Part shown: one piece after another, positions 31,062 through 37,946 of the stretch
How the letters are laid out: every line of letters starts with the position of its first letter
Position numbering within the stretch: the stretch's first letter is position 1
Origin: an uncultured Clostridia bacterium
GTDB taxonomy: Bacteria > Bacillota > Clostridia > Oscillospirales > Oscillospiraceae
Length of the DNA: 37,946 nt
Assembly: GCA_947383645.1 (NCBI GenBank)
Contig: CANDEH010000007.1
Coordinates: forward strand, 1 to 37,946
Reading direction: 5' to 3'
Made by a program: the position numbers and the translations under genes
The notes under the pieces: model-generated
The model's database searches: none
What the model saw: the letters and a program-made list of their open reading frames with translations, nothing else
Told to the model about the DNA's origin: nothing

Positions 31062-32276
31062 GTGAAACTGATCGTTCAGAAATTCGGCGGCAGCTCCGTC
31101 CGGGACGCCCGGCGCATCCAGAATGTGGCGGGCATCATCGCCGATACCTATAGGGCCGGCAACAGCGTCATCGTGGTCCTCTCCGCCCAGGGGGACACCA
31201 CCGACGACCTGATCGCCAAGGCCAAGGAGATCAGCGAAAACCCCTCCAAGCGGGAGATGGATATGCTTTTATCCACCGGCGAGCAGATCTCCATCGCCCT
31301 GTGCGCCATGGCCCTGGAGAAGATGGGCGTGCCGGCGGTGTCCCTGGCCGCCTGGCAGGTGGGCATCCAGACCAACCGTACCTACTCCAACGCCCGGATC
31401 AAGAAGATCGACCGGGAGCGTATCCAGTCCGAGCTGGACCGAAAGAAGGTGGTCCTGGTGGCCGGCTTCCAGGGCGTCAATCGCTACGGCGACGTGACCA
31501 CCCTGGGACGGGGCGGGTCCGACACCAGCGCCGTGGCCCTGGCCGCCGCTTTCAACGCGGACCTGTGCCAGATCTACACCGATGTGGACGGGGTCTACAC
31601 CACCGATCCCCGGATCGTGGAGGGCGCCCTCAAGCTCAGTGAGATCACCTATGACGAGATGCTGGAGCTGGCCTCCCAGGGGGCCCAGGTGCTCCACAAC
31701 CGCAGCGTGGAGCTGGCGAAGAAGTACGGCGTCAATATGGAAGTCGTGTCCAGCTTGGAGAGAAAGCCCGGCACGAAAGTCAAGGAGGTAGCAAAAATGG
31801 AAAAGAACAACATCGCCGGTGTGGCAAAGGATACCAGCATCGCCCGGATCGCCCTGGTGGGCCTGGAGCACAGCCCCGGCGTGGCCTTTAAGGTCTTCTC
31901 CCTCCTGGGCCAGGCCCGGATCAACGTGGACACCATCATCCAGTCCATCGGCCGGGAGGAGCAGAAAGATATCAGCTTCACCCTCTCCGAGACCCTGGTG
32001 AGCGACGCGGTGAAGGTGCTGGAGGAGAACCGGGAGAGCCTGCGCTTCGACCACATCACCGTGGACGACAAGATCGCCAAGGTCTCCATCGTAGGCGCGG
32101 GCATCATGACCACCCCCGGCGTAGCCGCCAAGATGTTCGAGGCGCTCTACGACGCCAACATCAACATCCAGATGATTAACACCAGCGAGATCCGCGTCAG
32201 CGTGCTGATCGACCAGGAGGACGCCAATCGGGCCGTCCGGGCCGTCCATGACCGCTTCTTTGGCATCGAGGAGTAA
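31062..32276 (+). CDS. lysC: Aspartate kinase with internal regulatory-subunit start
   Basis: The 404-residue enzyme phosphorylates aspartate, the first step to lysine, threonine and methionine. The kinase domain begins VQKFGGSSVRD and includes LLSTGEQIS, GRGGSDTSAVALAAAF and YTDVDGVYTTDPRIV; two ACT domains follow from about residue 260 (LVGLEHSPGVAFKVFSLLG and IVGAGIMTTPGVAAKMFEALYDANINIQMI). It starts with GTG after AAGAAGGT. Inside the gene, Met246 (31797) has an AAGGAGGT site seven bases ahead and in frame, which should produce a separate 159-residue ACT subunit, as known for Bacillus subtilis aspartokinase II. It probably forms an operon with hom. Confidence 0.95.
   Translation: MKLIVQKFGGSSVRDARRIQNVAGIIADTYRAGNSVIVVLSAQGDTTDDLIAKAKEISENPSKREMDMLLSTGEQISIALCAMALEKMGVPAVSLAAWQVGIQTNRTYSNARIKKIDRERIQSELDRKKVVLVAGFQGVNRYGDVTTLGRGGSDTSAVALAAAFNADLCQIYTDVDGVYTTDPRIVEGALKLSEITYDEMLELASQGAQVLHNRSVELAKKYGVNMEVVSSLERKPGTKVKEVAKMEKNNIAGVAKDTSIARIALVGLEHSPGVAFKVFSLLGQARINVDTIIQSIGREEQKDISFTLSETLVSDAVKVLEENRESLRFDHITVDDKIAKVSIVGAGIMTTPGVAAKMFEALYDANINIQMINTSEIRVSVLIDQEDANRAVRAVHDRFFGIEE
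31782..31799 (+). promoter_or_regulatory. Internal ribosome binding site and start within lysC
   Basis: AAGGAGGT followed by AGCAAAA and ATG, in the lysC reading frame. The product would be the last 159 residues (two ACT domains) of aspartate kinase. Confidence 0.8.
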
Positions 32277-32290
32277 AGGAAAACATAGAG

Positions 32291-32328
32291 AACAGGCCGC
32301 CTGCTCACAGGAGCAGGCGGCCTGTTTT
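32291..32328 (+). terminator. Terminator of the hom-lysC genes
   Basis: Perfect 16-base arms AACAGGCCGCCTGCTC and complement with loop ACAG, followed by TTTT, 14 bases after the lysC stop. Confidence 0.93.
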
Positions 32329-32333
32329 GCGCG

Positions 32334-32585
32334 TATAGAACAGAATATAGGCAGAGCGGGCATACGCTGGAGGAAACGCAGCAGGCATTTAAGGTATCCG
32401 GATCGATGGCACAAAAATGGGAAAGGCAGCTGAAGGAAACGGGGGATTTTAGAGAGGAAAGAGCTGTATCAAGGATAGTGAAAAACAGATCCGGAAAAAT
32501 TGAAATGCTATTTGGATGAGCATCCGGATGCATACCGGTCAGAAGTGGCCTAAGTGGTTGGATACAGCGAAAATGGATCCGGCGG
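32334..32585 (+). pseudogene. Decayed IS630-family transposase, N-terminal fragment
   Basis: Conceptual translation gives YRTEYRQSGHTLEETQQAFKVS...WERQLKETGDF, the HTH of IS630-type transposases. A frameshift in an A-rich run near 32498 is then needed to continue into KLKCYLDEHPDAYRSEVA, followed by an in-frame stop and GYSENGSGGYF. This matches the typical layout HTH - K(L/K)xxYLxEHPDAY - second HTH of the family. No start codon, no catalytic DDE region and no inverted repeats are visible, so only a remnant of about 250 bases survives, abutting the end of the convergent XRE gene. Confidence 0.7.
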
Positions 32586-32939
32586 CTATTTCAGCAGGGC
32601 CCTTTCTATCTCGTCCAGGGAGTTGATGAAGGCGAGAACGGCCTTTACCTGCCCGTCGCTCATCTTTTCCAGCTGGGCCAGGGCCTTTTGGTGTAGCTCG
32701 GACAGCGCCCGGTTTTTGCTCACCTGCTTGATCTTGGGCTCCGTGCCGCTCTGCACCCAGTCGGCGCTGTACCCGTACTTCTCCTCAATCAGCGCCGCGA
32801 TGGAGCGCGAGAGGCTCACTTCCGGCTTTTTCAGGAGGATGGAAATGTAGCTTTCGCTCACCCCGATTTCAGCGGCCAATTCCTTCTGCTTCAGCTTGTT
32901 TTCCTGCAAAATCAGCCTGATCCGGTCACACTGATTCAT
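32586..32939 (-). CDS. XRE-family repressor-like protein
   Basis: The 117-residue protein has an N-terminal Cro/C1-type HTH (RIRLILQENKLKQKELAAEIGVSESYISILLKKPEVSLSRSIAALIEEKYG) and a helical C-terminal tail QLEKMSDGQVKAVLAFINSLDEIE. Start: the ATG at 32939 lies six bases after AGGAGGT; the GTG two codons upstream abuts the Shine-Dalgarno sequence and is unlikely. It is divergent from a small gene whose product resembles its tail, with back-to-back promoters and inverted CTTAAATAA boxes between. A phage-like or toxin-antitoxin-like switch is possible. Confidence 0.87.
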   Translation of the reverse strand: MNQCDRIRLILQENKLKQKELAAEIGVSESYISILLKKPEVSLSRSIAALIEEKYGYSADWVQSGTEPKIKQVSKNRALSELHQKALAQLEKMSDGQVKAVLAFINSLDEIERALLK

Positions 32940-32962
32940 CGTCACACCTCCTATCGTTTGTA

Positions 32963-32991
32963 AGGATATCAGGAAAACTTAAATAAGTCAA
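32963..32991 (-). promoter_or_regulatory. Promoter of the XRE gene
   Basis: On the minus strand TTGACT and TATCCT are separated by 17 bases, close to the XRE start; the CTTAAATAA box lies in its spacer. Confidence 0.6.
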
Positions 32992-33042
32992 GAATGGCCG
33001 TTGACACGGTAAATTATTCATGCTATTCTTTAATTATTTAAG
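32978..33042. promoter_or_regulatory. Inverted CTTAAATAA boxes (putative XRE operators)
   Basis: CTTAAATAA at 32978-32986 (within the near-palindrome ACTTAAATAAGT) and its complement TTATTTAAG at 33034-33042 flank the plus-strand promoter, 56 bases apart start to start. Each box also overlaps or abuts one of the two divergent promoters. Confidence 0.5.
33001..33029 (+). promoter_or_regulatory. Promoter of the small gene at 33062
   Basis: TTGACA and TATTCT separated by 17 bases; transcription should start near 33036, which excludes the in-frame ATG at 33020 as start codon. Confidence 0.7.
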
Positions 33043-33061
33043 ATACATAGGGGGGATTTCA

Positions 33062-33217
33062 GTGGATACGGCAAGTGAGAACCGGAATGCGGCGATTGCA
33101 AAGATCGTGAATATGTCAAATGAGCAGGTGCTGAAGGTGCTGATCTTCATGGCCGGCATGGAGGCGGGGGAGAAGGAAAGCGGGGCCGGCCGGCAGAAGC
33201 AGACCGAGGCCGGATAG
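33062..33217 (+). CDS. Small protein resembling the tail of the adjacent XRE regulator
   Basis: The predicted 51-residue protein starts with GTG after a GGGGGGAT site and reads MDTASENRNAAIAKIVNM and onward. Residues 14-35 (IAKIVNMSNEQVLKVLIFMAG) align without gaps to the XRE tail LEKMSDGQVKAVLAFINSL, sharing Met-Ser, Gln-Val, Val-Leu and Phe. The rest is charged and glycine-rich. It has its own promoter. No known family is recognised. It might interact with the XRE protein through the shared helix; this is inference. Confidence 0.6.
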   Translation: MDTASENRNAAIAKIVNMSNEQVLKVLIFMAGMEAGEKESGAGRQKQTEAG

Positions 33218-33370
33218 GCCGTATTTTTGCCGCCGCGTGCCGCTGTCCCGGCGGTGCGCGGCGGTTCCCTGTCCGCATTTGGGGCCGGAAGAGGATACAT
33301 TTCAGGCTGCGGAGGGGCGGGGAGGCAGGGCTCCCATTATAATAGCTCCGAAGGGAGGGCGGAGACCGCT

Positions 33371-34105
33371 ATGGTGAGAGCAGCCTTTTGCGACGACGAC
33401 GTCGGCGCGCTGGGAAGAATGCAGGCATTCCTGGACCGGTACAGCAGGGAGCGGCGTCGGGAGATCGTCTATACGGCCTTTCACAGTCCGATAGAGCTGA
33501 TGGCCGAGATTGAGCGGGGCGCCCGGTTTGACATACTGTTTCTGGACATCCTCATGCCCGGGGAAAACGGGATTGAGACCGCGGCGGAGATTCGCGGGTA
33601 TGACCGCAATGTCAAGATTATTTTTCTCAGCTCCTCCCCGGAGTTTGCGGTGAAGTCCTACGAGGTGGAGGCGTATTTCTATCAGCTCAAGCCCATGCGG
33701 TGGGAGGGGTTTGTCCGTGTGATGGACTCCGTCCTGGAGCTGTGCGAGCAGGAGCGGAAGAACAAGCTGATTTTGCAGTGCAAGAGCGGGATTACCACCC
33801 TGGACCCGGACCGCCTGGAGTTCTGCGAGGTGATCCACCGGACGCTGCTGTTTCATCTCGCCTCCGGGAAGGTGCTGGAGAGCACCGGCAGCATGGATGA
33901 GCTCAGCCGCCGTCTGGCGGACTGCGGCTGCTTCCTGCGGGTCCACCGCTCCTATCTGATCCACCTGGGCTATGTGCAGAGCATCACCAGCCGGGCCGTC
34001 ACCATGGCCAGTCTGGCGGAGATTCCCATCCCCAGGGGGAAGTACAACGAGGTCAAGGATGCGTTTTTGGCCTACGCCTTTCGGAACGAGCAGGTGAAGC
34101 TGTGA
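33371..34105 (+). CDS. LytTR-family response regulator
   Basis: The 244-residue protein has a receiver domain (acidic FCDDD near residue 7-11, phospho-acceptor Asp in ILFLDILMPGENG, conserved Lys in QLKPM) and a LytTR DNA-binding domain (ITTLDPDRLEFCEVIHRTLLFHL...GCFLRVHRSYLIHLGYVQSI...IPIPRGKYNEVKDAF). This is the AgrA/VirR/LytR type. ATG 33371 follows GGGCGGAG. The histidine kinase gene overlaps its end (GTGA), so the two form a two-component system. Its targets may include the lipoprotein-LemA-DUF2207 genes downstream, which is inference from position. Confidence 0.92.
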   Translation: MVRAAFCDDDVGALGRMQAFLDRYSRERRREIVYTAFHSPIELMAEIERGARFDILFLDILMPGENGIETAAEIRGYDRNVKIIFLSSSPEFAVKSYEVEAYFYQLKPMRWEGFVRVMDSVLELCEQERKNKLILQCKSGITTLDPDRLEFCEVIHRTLLFHLASGKVLESTGSMDELSRRLADCGCFLRVHRSYLIHLGYVQSITSRAVTMASLAEIPIPRGKYNEVKDAFLAYAFRNEQVKL

Positions 34106-35394
34106 GCGGCGTCAGGATTGTCATTACCATGCTGAACGGTACGATGGTGGGCGCGTTCGGCGGTCTGCTGGCCGCCTCCTTCTGCAATGATCTGAAGATC
34201 CGGCGAAACCGCCGGATCTTCTGGCTGGGTATGGCGCTGTTGCTGGCCGTGCAGGGGGCGGTGTATCTCCTTTCAAACGCGGACGAGATGTTCACACGGC
34301 AAATCTATCCGTTTATTTTTCATCTTCCATTGGCGATTTTGTGCCATATACTGGGCGGGACGTGGCTGTGGTCGGTGATTTCCATCCTGTCAGGTTACCT
34401 GTTCTGTCAGATGCGGCGCTGGCCGGCGCTTTTGGTGGCGGCGCTGCTGCCCGGGTCGCCGCTGGCGCAGGAGGTGGCGGAGATGATCTTCACCGTGCCG
34501 TGGCTGCTGCTTTTTCTGCGCTTTGCCACCCCCGGTATCCGGCAGCTCATGAAGTATCCGGTGAAGGACCAGTGCCAGTTCGGGCTCATTCCGGCTCTGT
34601 ACTATGCCTTTGACTATCTGACCAGAATTTATACAGACCTTCTGTTCAGCGGTTTTCCGGTGGTGCTTGAATTTATGCCCACCGTCTGCTGCGGGGCGTA
34701 TCTGGTTTTCCTGCTGCACAACGCCGCCGAGGAGCGCAAGCGCTCCCTGCTCCGGCAGACCCGGGACAACCTGAATCTTCAGGTGGCCCAGGCCACCCGG
34801 GAGATCTCGCGGCTGCGGGAGTCCCAGGTCCAGACCGCCCGCCACCGCCACGATCTGCGCCACCACCTGCAATACTTGCTCGCCTGCATCAAGAACGGGC
34901 AGGCGGACCGGGCGAAGGCGTACATCTCCCAGGTCTGCGCGGAGGTGGACGCCCAGCAGGTGCGCCGCTGCTGCGAGAACGAGGCGGTCAACCTGATTCT
35001 ATCCTCCTTCGTTAAGCGGGCGGAGGAGGTGGGGGTAGGGATGGAGATCCAGGGGGCGCTCCCCGCCATCCTCCCCTTCTCGGACAATGATCTGTGCGTC
35101 ATCCTGTCCAACGCCCTGGAGAACGCCCTCCACGCCTGCCTTCCCTTCGTCAAAGCGGGGGAAAACTGTACCATCGAGGTGCAGTTTCGGTTTTCAGAGC
35201 CGCGCGGCAAGCTGTTTTTGCAGATTGTGAACCCCTGCCGGGGGGAGGTCCGGTTTGAGAGAGGCGTTCCGGTGTCCGACCAGCCGGACCACGGGATCGG
35301 CGTGCAGAGCATCCGCGCCGTGGTGGAGCGGTACGGCGGCGGGTGCACCTTCCTGCTGGAAAACGGACAATTTATCCTCCGGCTGTTCCTCTGA
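34102..35394 (+). CDS. GHKL-domain sensor histidine kinase, AgrC-like
   Basis: The 430-residue kinase has about six hydrophobic segments in the first 215 residues (sensor membrane domain), a coiled segment (LLRQTRDNLNLQVAQATREISRLRESQ), the phospho-acceptor histidine in RHRHDLRHHLQYLL, an N-box in NDLCVILSNALENALHAC and a G-box in DHGIGVQSIRAVVERYGGG. This is the GHKL kinase type that pairs with LytTR regulators and often responds to peptides. It starts with GTG overlapping the regulator stop. No peptide precursor (AgrD-like) gene was found nearby. Confidence 0.92.
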   Translation: MSGVRIVITMLNGTMVGAFGGLLAASFCNDLKIRRNRRIFWLGMALLLAVQGAVYLLSNADEMFTRQIYPFIFHLPLAILCHILGGTWLWSVISILSGYLFCQMRRWPALLVAALLPGSPLAQEVAEMIFTVPWLLLFLRFATPGIRQLMKYPVKDQCQFGLIPALYYAFDYLTRIYTDLLFSGFPVVLEFMPTVCCGAYLVFLLHNAAEERKRSLLRQTRDNLNLQVAQATREISRLRESQVQTARHRHDLRHHLQYLLACIKNGQADRAKAYISQVCAEVDAQQVRRCCENEAVNLILSSFVKRAEEVGVGMEIQGALPAILPFSDNDLCVILSNALENALHACLPFVKAGENCTIEVQFRFSEPRGKLFLQIVNPCRGEVRFERGVPVSDQPDHGIGVQSIRAVVERYGGGCTFLLENGQFILRLFL

Positions 35395-35433
35395 GGCGAT
35401 TGTCGATTTGGGACGCCTTCGGTGCGATTCATG

Positions 35434-35462
35434 CGCCGCCCCTCCTCCGGGAGTGGGCGGCG
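35434..35462 (+). terminator. Hairpin after the two-component genes
   Basis: Arms CGCCGCCC-CTCC and GGAG-T-GGGCGGCG fold around TCCG and are followed by TTTATAAT, 39 bases after the kinase stop. Confidence 0.65.
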
Positions 35463-35518
35463 TTTATAATGGCGGCGCGGATGAAACAGCCGCAACCATA
35501 AAGGAGGATTGATATGAG

Positions 35519-36244
35519 ATGAAGAAATTACTTGCCCTGCTGCTGGCGCTGGTCCTATGCGCTTCCCTGATCGCCTGCGGCGGGGAAAACAACGACGGCG
35601 ACGACAGCTATGCCCCCGGCGACTCCAACGCCGACGCCGCCGGCGGTCCCACCGACGAGCAGCTCAGCGCGCTGACGGAGGCCTATCAGCAGATGTCCCC
35701 GATCTACAACGACGCGGCCACCAAGGCCCAGGAGAACGGCTGGACTGCCGACGAGCAGGTCATGACCGATCTCAACACCGTCGCCGCGATGATGGAGCCC
35801 ATCGGCCTGGCCCTCACCGGCGACCTGTCCGCTCTGGAAGGGGCCGACTATGACGCGCTGGCCGCCTCTGTGCTGGAGCTCCAGCCCGCGGTGGAGGCCA
35901 TCCTGGAGAAGGTCTCCCAGCCCTTCGACGCGGGTGGAGCTCCCGTCGTCACCGACGAGGCTCTCAAGCCCCTGGCCAACGTCTATAACGAGCTGGCGAA
36001 CATCTACAATGAGGTGTATCCCGTTGCCGAGGCCAACGGCTGGCTGGCTGACGAGAAGACCGCCACGGAGCTCAACGTGGTGAGTGGGATGCTGCTCGAC
36101 ATCGGCGCCGGACTGTCGGGTGAGCCCTCCTCACTGGACGGGGTCGAGGACATGGACGCGCTGGTGGAGCAGCTCAAGAATATGGTTCCCGCCCTGGAGG
36201 AGGTCAAGGAGCGGGTGTCCATCCCCTACGGCGACGTGGGGTAA
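35519..36244 (+). CDS. Lipoprotein with internal tandem duplication, function unknown
   Basis: The 241-residue product has a lipoprotein signal (MKKLLALLLALVLCASLIACGG; lipobox LIAC), an acidic Gly/Asp/Asn linker to about residue 43, and two homologous blocks of about 85 residues. Matching pairs include YQQMSPIYNDAATKAQENGW with YNELANIYNEVYPVAEANGW, ADEQVMTDLNTVAAMMEPIG with ADEKTATELNVVSGMLLDIG, and VSQPFD with VSIPYG. It should be anchored on the outer membrane face. AAGGAGG precedes the ATG by about 11 bases. The neighbouring LemA and DUF2207 genes suggest a membrane-associated module; no family is recognised. Confidence 0.85.
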   Translation: MKKLLALLLALVLCASLIACGGENNDGDDSYAPGDSNADAAGGPTDEQLSALTEAYQQMSPIYNDAATKAQENGWTADEQVMTDLNTVAAMMEPIGLALTGDLSALEGADYDALAASVLELQPAVEAILEKVSQPFDAGGAPVVTDEALKPLANVYNELANIYNEVYPVAEANGWLADEKTATELNVVSGMLLDIGAGLSGEPSSLDGVEDMDALVEQLKNMVPALEEVKERVSIPYGDVG

Positions 36245-36269
36245 GCCAACATAGCACCGTGCTGTATCA

Positions 36270-36301
36270 GCGGCGGACGCGGATTGGTCCGCGCCCGCCG
36301 C
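36270..36301 (+). terminator. Hairpin between lipoprotein and lemA genes
   Basis: Arms of 14 bases (GCGGCGGACGCGGA; one mismatch) around TTGG, followed by a T run (36309-36313). Confidence 0.7.
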
Positions 36302-36329
36302 GCTGCTGTTTTTGGAAAGGAGCTGGATT

Positions 36330-36878
36330 ATGGGAATTATCATTGTCGGCGTCATTGCCGTACTGCTGCTTTTTTGGGTGATCTCCTGCCAGCGCAGGCT
36401 GGCGGTGATGGATGAGAACATCAATAACGCCATGGCCCAGATCGGCGTACAGCTCTCCTCCCGCTTCGACGCGCTGACCGCGCTGCTGGACCTGACCAAG
36501 GGCTACGCCGCCCACGAGTCCCAGACGCTGATCGAGACCATCAAGTCCCGGCGCAGCGTCATCACCGCCACCTCCACCCCGGACGACGTGCTGAAGCAGG
36601 AGGGCGTCATTGCCGAGGCCCTGGGCCGCATCTCCATGGTGGCGGAGCGCTATCCGGACCTGAAGGCCAACCAGAACTACGCCAAGTGCATGAACGCCGT
36701 GGACAGCTATGAGAAGATGGTGCGCGCCAGCCGCCTCATCTATAACGACAGCGTCACCAAACTCAACCGGGAGCTGCGGATGTTCCCCACCTCTCTGCTG
36801 GCCGGGGCCTTCGGCTTCCGGCAGCGGGACTATCTGGAGGCCGTGGAGGACAAAGCGGACATGCCCGATATGAAGTGA
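36330..36878 (+). CDS. LemA family protein
   Basis: The 182-residue protein has one N-terminal membrane span (GIIIVGVIAVLLLFWVISC) and the helical LemA domain (LAVMDENINNAMAQIGVQLSSRFDALTALLDLTKGYAAHE, NAVDSYEKMVRASRLIYNDSVTKLNRELRMFPTSLLAGAFGF). LemA proteins are membrane-anchored with helical bundles and unclear function. LemA genes are very often paired with DUF2207 genes, as here, where the DUF2207 gene starts 3 bases downstream. ATG 36330 follows AAAGGAG; an upstream TTG is less likely. Confidence 0.92.
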   Translation: MGIIIVGVIAVLLLFWVISCQRRLAVMDENINNAMAQIGVQLSSRFDALTALLDLTKGYAAHESQTLIETIKSRRSVITATSTPDDVLKQEGVIAEALGRISMVAERYPDLKANQNYAKCMNAVDSYEKMVRASRLIYNDSVTKLNRELRMFPTSLLAGAFGFRQRDYLEAVEDKADMPDMK

Positions 36879-36881
36879 GCC

Positions 36882-37742
36882 ATGGGAAGAAGAATGCTGG
36901 CTCTGGCGGCGGCCGTTCTCTGCGCAGCCCTGTGCTGCTTCCCGGCCTCGGCCAACCATGTGCCGGAGATGGAGATCGACGCAGTCCTGCGCCCGGACGG
37001 CTCCGCCGCCATCACCCAGGTGTGGACGGCGGACACCGGCCAGGGCACCGAATTTTACCTCGCCTGCCGCGACAGCGGATATCTGGGGATCACGGACTTC
37101 GCCGTCTCCGACGATTCGGGGCCCTACACCCTCTTGGAGCACTGGGACGTGGACGCCCCCTTGGAGGAGAAGGCGGGCCGGTGCGGCATCGTGGAGACGG
37201 AGGAGGGCGTGGAGCTGTGCTGGGGCATCGGTGAGTACGGCCGGCGGCGGTATACCGTCTCCTACGTCCTCCACGGCCTGACGGGGGCCTACGACGACGC
37301 CGACGGCTTCAACCACCGCTTCGTGGACGAGATGGGCACCTTTCCCACCCGCGTGTCGCTGACCATCCGCATGGAGGACGGCACGCCGCTCACAGACGGG
37401 AACTGCGGCATCTGGGCCTTCGGCTATGACGGGGACATCCGGTTTGAGGACGGCGTCATCCGGGCGGAGAGCGAGACCCCTCTGGACATCGGCCAGCACA
37501 TGACGGTGATGGTCCGGCTGGAGAAGGGGGTCCTCTCGCCTGTGCGCCAGATGGGCGGCAGCTTTGAGGACGTGAAGGTGCAGGCTTTTGCTGGCAGCGA
37601 CTATGAGGACATTGAGGAGGCGGGCCCTCTGGAAACTGCGATTAGGCTTTTTGTCAAGAGGAACTTTTCAAGGGATGGGAAAAATCAGGCGGGAAAAGCC
37701 CCGTGGACGGTTAAAAGCCGTTTTCGGGGGTGGGTAGTATAA
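36882..37742 (+). pseudogene. DUF2207 membrane protein, truncated at its 3' end
   Basis: The reading frame encodes 286 residues: a signal peptide (MGRRMLALAAAVLCAALCCFPASA) and the N-terminal DUF2207 extracytoplasmic domain (EMEIDAVLRPDGSAAITQVWTADTGQGTEFYLAC, GRRRYTVSYVLHGLTGAYDDADGFNHRFVDE, IWAFGYDGDIRFEDGVI). Family members are usually 500-650 residues with two or more membrane spans after about residue 230-250. Here the family-like sequence ends after AFAGSDYEDIEEAGPLETAIRLF (about 37655), where the first span should begin, and a basic, unrelated tail follows to the stop. The gene is therefore probably interrupted by inserted DNA. An assembly junction is an alternative. Confidence 0.75.
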
Positions 37743-37946
37743 AACCCTTACCCCGCCCCGCGCCGGGGCTTGGAGCGCACCAGGAAGCCCGTATTCATGG
37801 GGGTTTGGGGGCTGTGCCGCAAGTCTAAATGTCCACGCCTGCCGATTACGCATTTGCCCTTATCCTGTTCTTTGGGAGAGGCCGGGGGCGAGGGGGCAGA
37901 GCCACCGCAAAACCTACCGACAGCCGCCGCAGTAGTGCAGACGGTT
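37655..37946. mobile_element. Possible end of an integrated element
   Basis: From about 37655 the sequence no longer codes for the DUF2207 protein. It shows a T-rich/A-rich junction (GCTTTTTGTCAAGAGG), a hairpin CCCCGTGGACGG...CCGTTTTCGGGG at 37700-37730, G/C-rich repeats and no convincing gene in the remaining 200 bases. The abrupt change and long noncoding end resemble an integrative element border, but no integrase or second end is in the window. Confidence 0.4.

Noticed and set aside
36267..37499. Minus-strand open frame of 410 codons opposite lemA and the DUF2207 gene
   Set aside because: Antisense shadow of two recognised families.
37668..37853. Minus-strand frame of 61 codons at the right end
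   Set aside because: No ribosome binding site, no recognisable similarity, Pro/Arg-rich composition typical of chance frames in GC-rich noncoding DNA.

Overview
The window looks like chromosomal DNA of a GC-rich, spore-forming Firmicute of the Oscillospiraceae type (the Flavonifractor, Lawsonibacter, Oscillibacter neighbourhood). This is an inference from low-GC-relative gene families (UPF0735 ACT protein next to hom and lysC, a YtvI-like membrane protein, an AgrC/AgrA-type two-component pair, SLH-anchored protease, IS630 remnants), strong AGGAGG ribosome binding sites and GC-rich codon use. No rRNA, tRNA or CRISPR array was seen.

Layout. 1-207 is the 3' end of rplL. 390-5044 (minus) holds a zinc-ribbon protein, a large unknown membrane protein and clpC. 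5256-7613 (plus) holds a small 2[4Fe-4S] ferredoxin and an S41 protease with SLH domains. 7880-9323 holds an HTH/zinc-ribbon regulator and a small serine recombinase set among rows of hairpins. 9585-27785 is an 18 kb catabolic cluster. 27861-32276 returns to housekeeping genes: YtvI-like protein, ACT protein, homoserine dehydrogenase and aspartate kinase. 32334-33217 has a decayed IS630 transposase and a divergent XRE repressor/small-protein pair. 33371-37655 has a LytTR/GHKL two-component system, a lipoprotein with an internal duplication, LemA and a DUF2207 protein whose 3' part is missing, probably because a mobile element begins near 37655.

The catabolic cluster is the most interesting part. 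It contains four different xylose-isomerase-like TIM-barrel proteins, an Asp/Glu-racemase-like protein, a FadR-type GntR regulator, two SDR dehydrogenases, a D-2-hydroxyacid dehydrogenase, a split transketolase, a complete Liv-type (branched-chain amino acid type) ABC transporter, two tandem polysaccharide-deacetylase-fold hydrolases, a DUF885-like metallohydrolase and a cupin. It has no sugar kinase, glycoside hydrolase or PTS. The inferred picture is uptake of a small, probably acidic or nitrogen-containing (amide/ureide/N-acyl) molecule, hydrolytic trimming, oxidation and isomerisation of the carbon chain, two-carbon transfer by the transketolase, and disposal of a 2-hydroxy or 2-oxo acid. 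The substrate is not identifiable from sequence alone. Two near-identical 30-nt hairpin sequences lie in direct orientation at the two borders of the cluster, and a serine recombinase sits just outside the left one.

Other notable structure: a modular intergenic repeat present in two copies 27 kb apart with a perfectly conserved 49-nt core; a 48-nt palindrome within an array of hairpins between the ferredoxin and protease genes; and a strong in-frame internal start inside lysC predicted to make a separate regulatory subunit.
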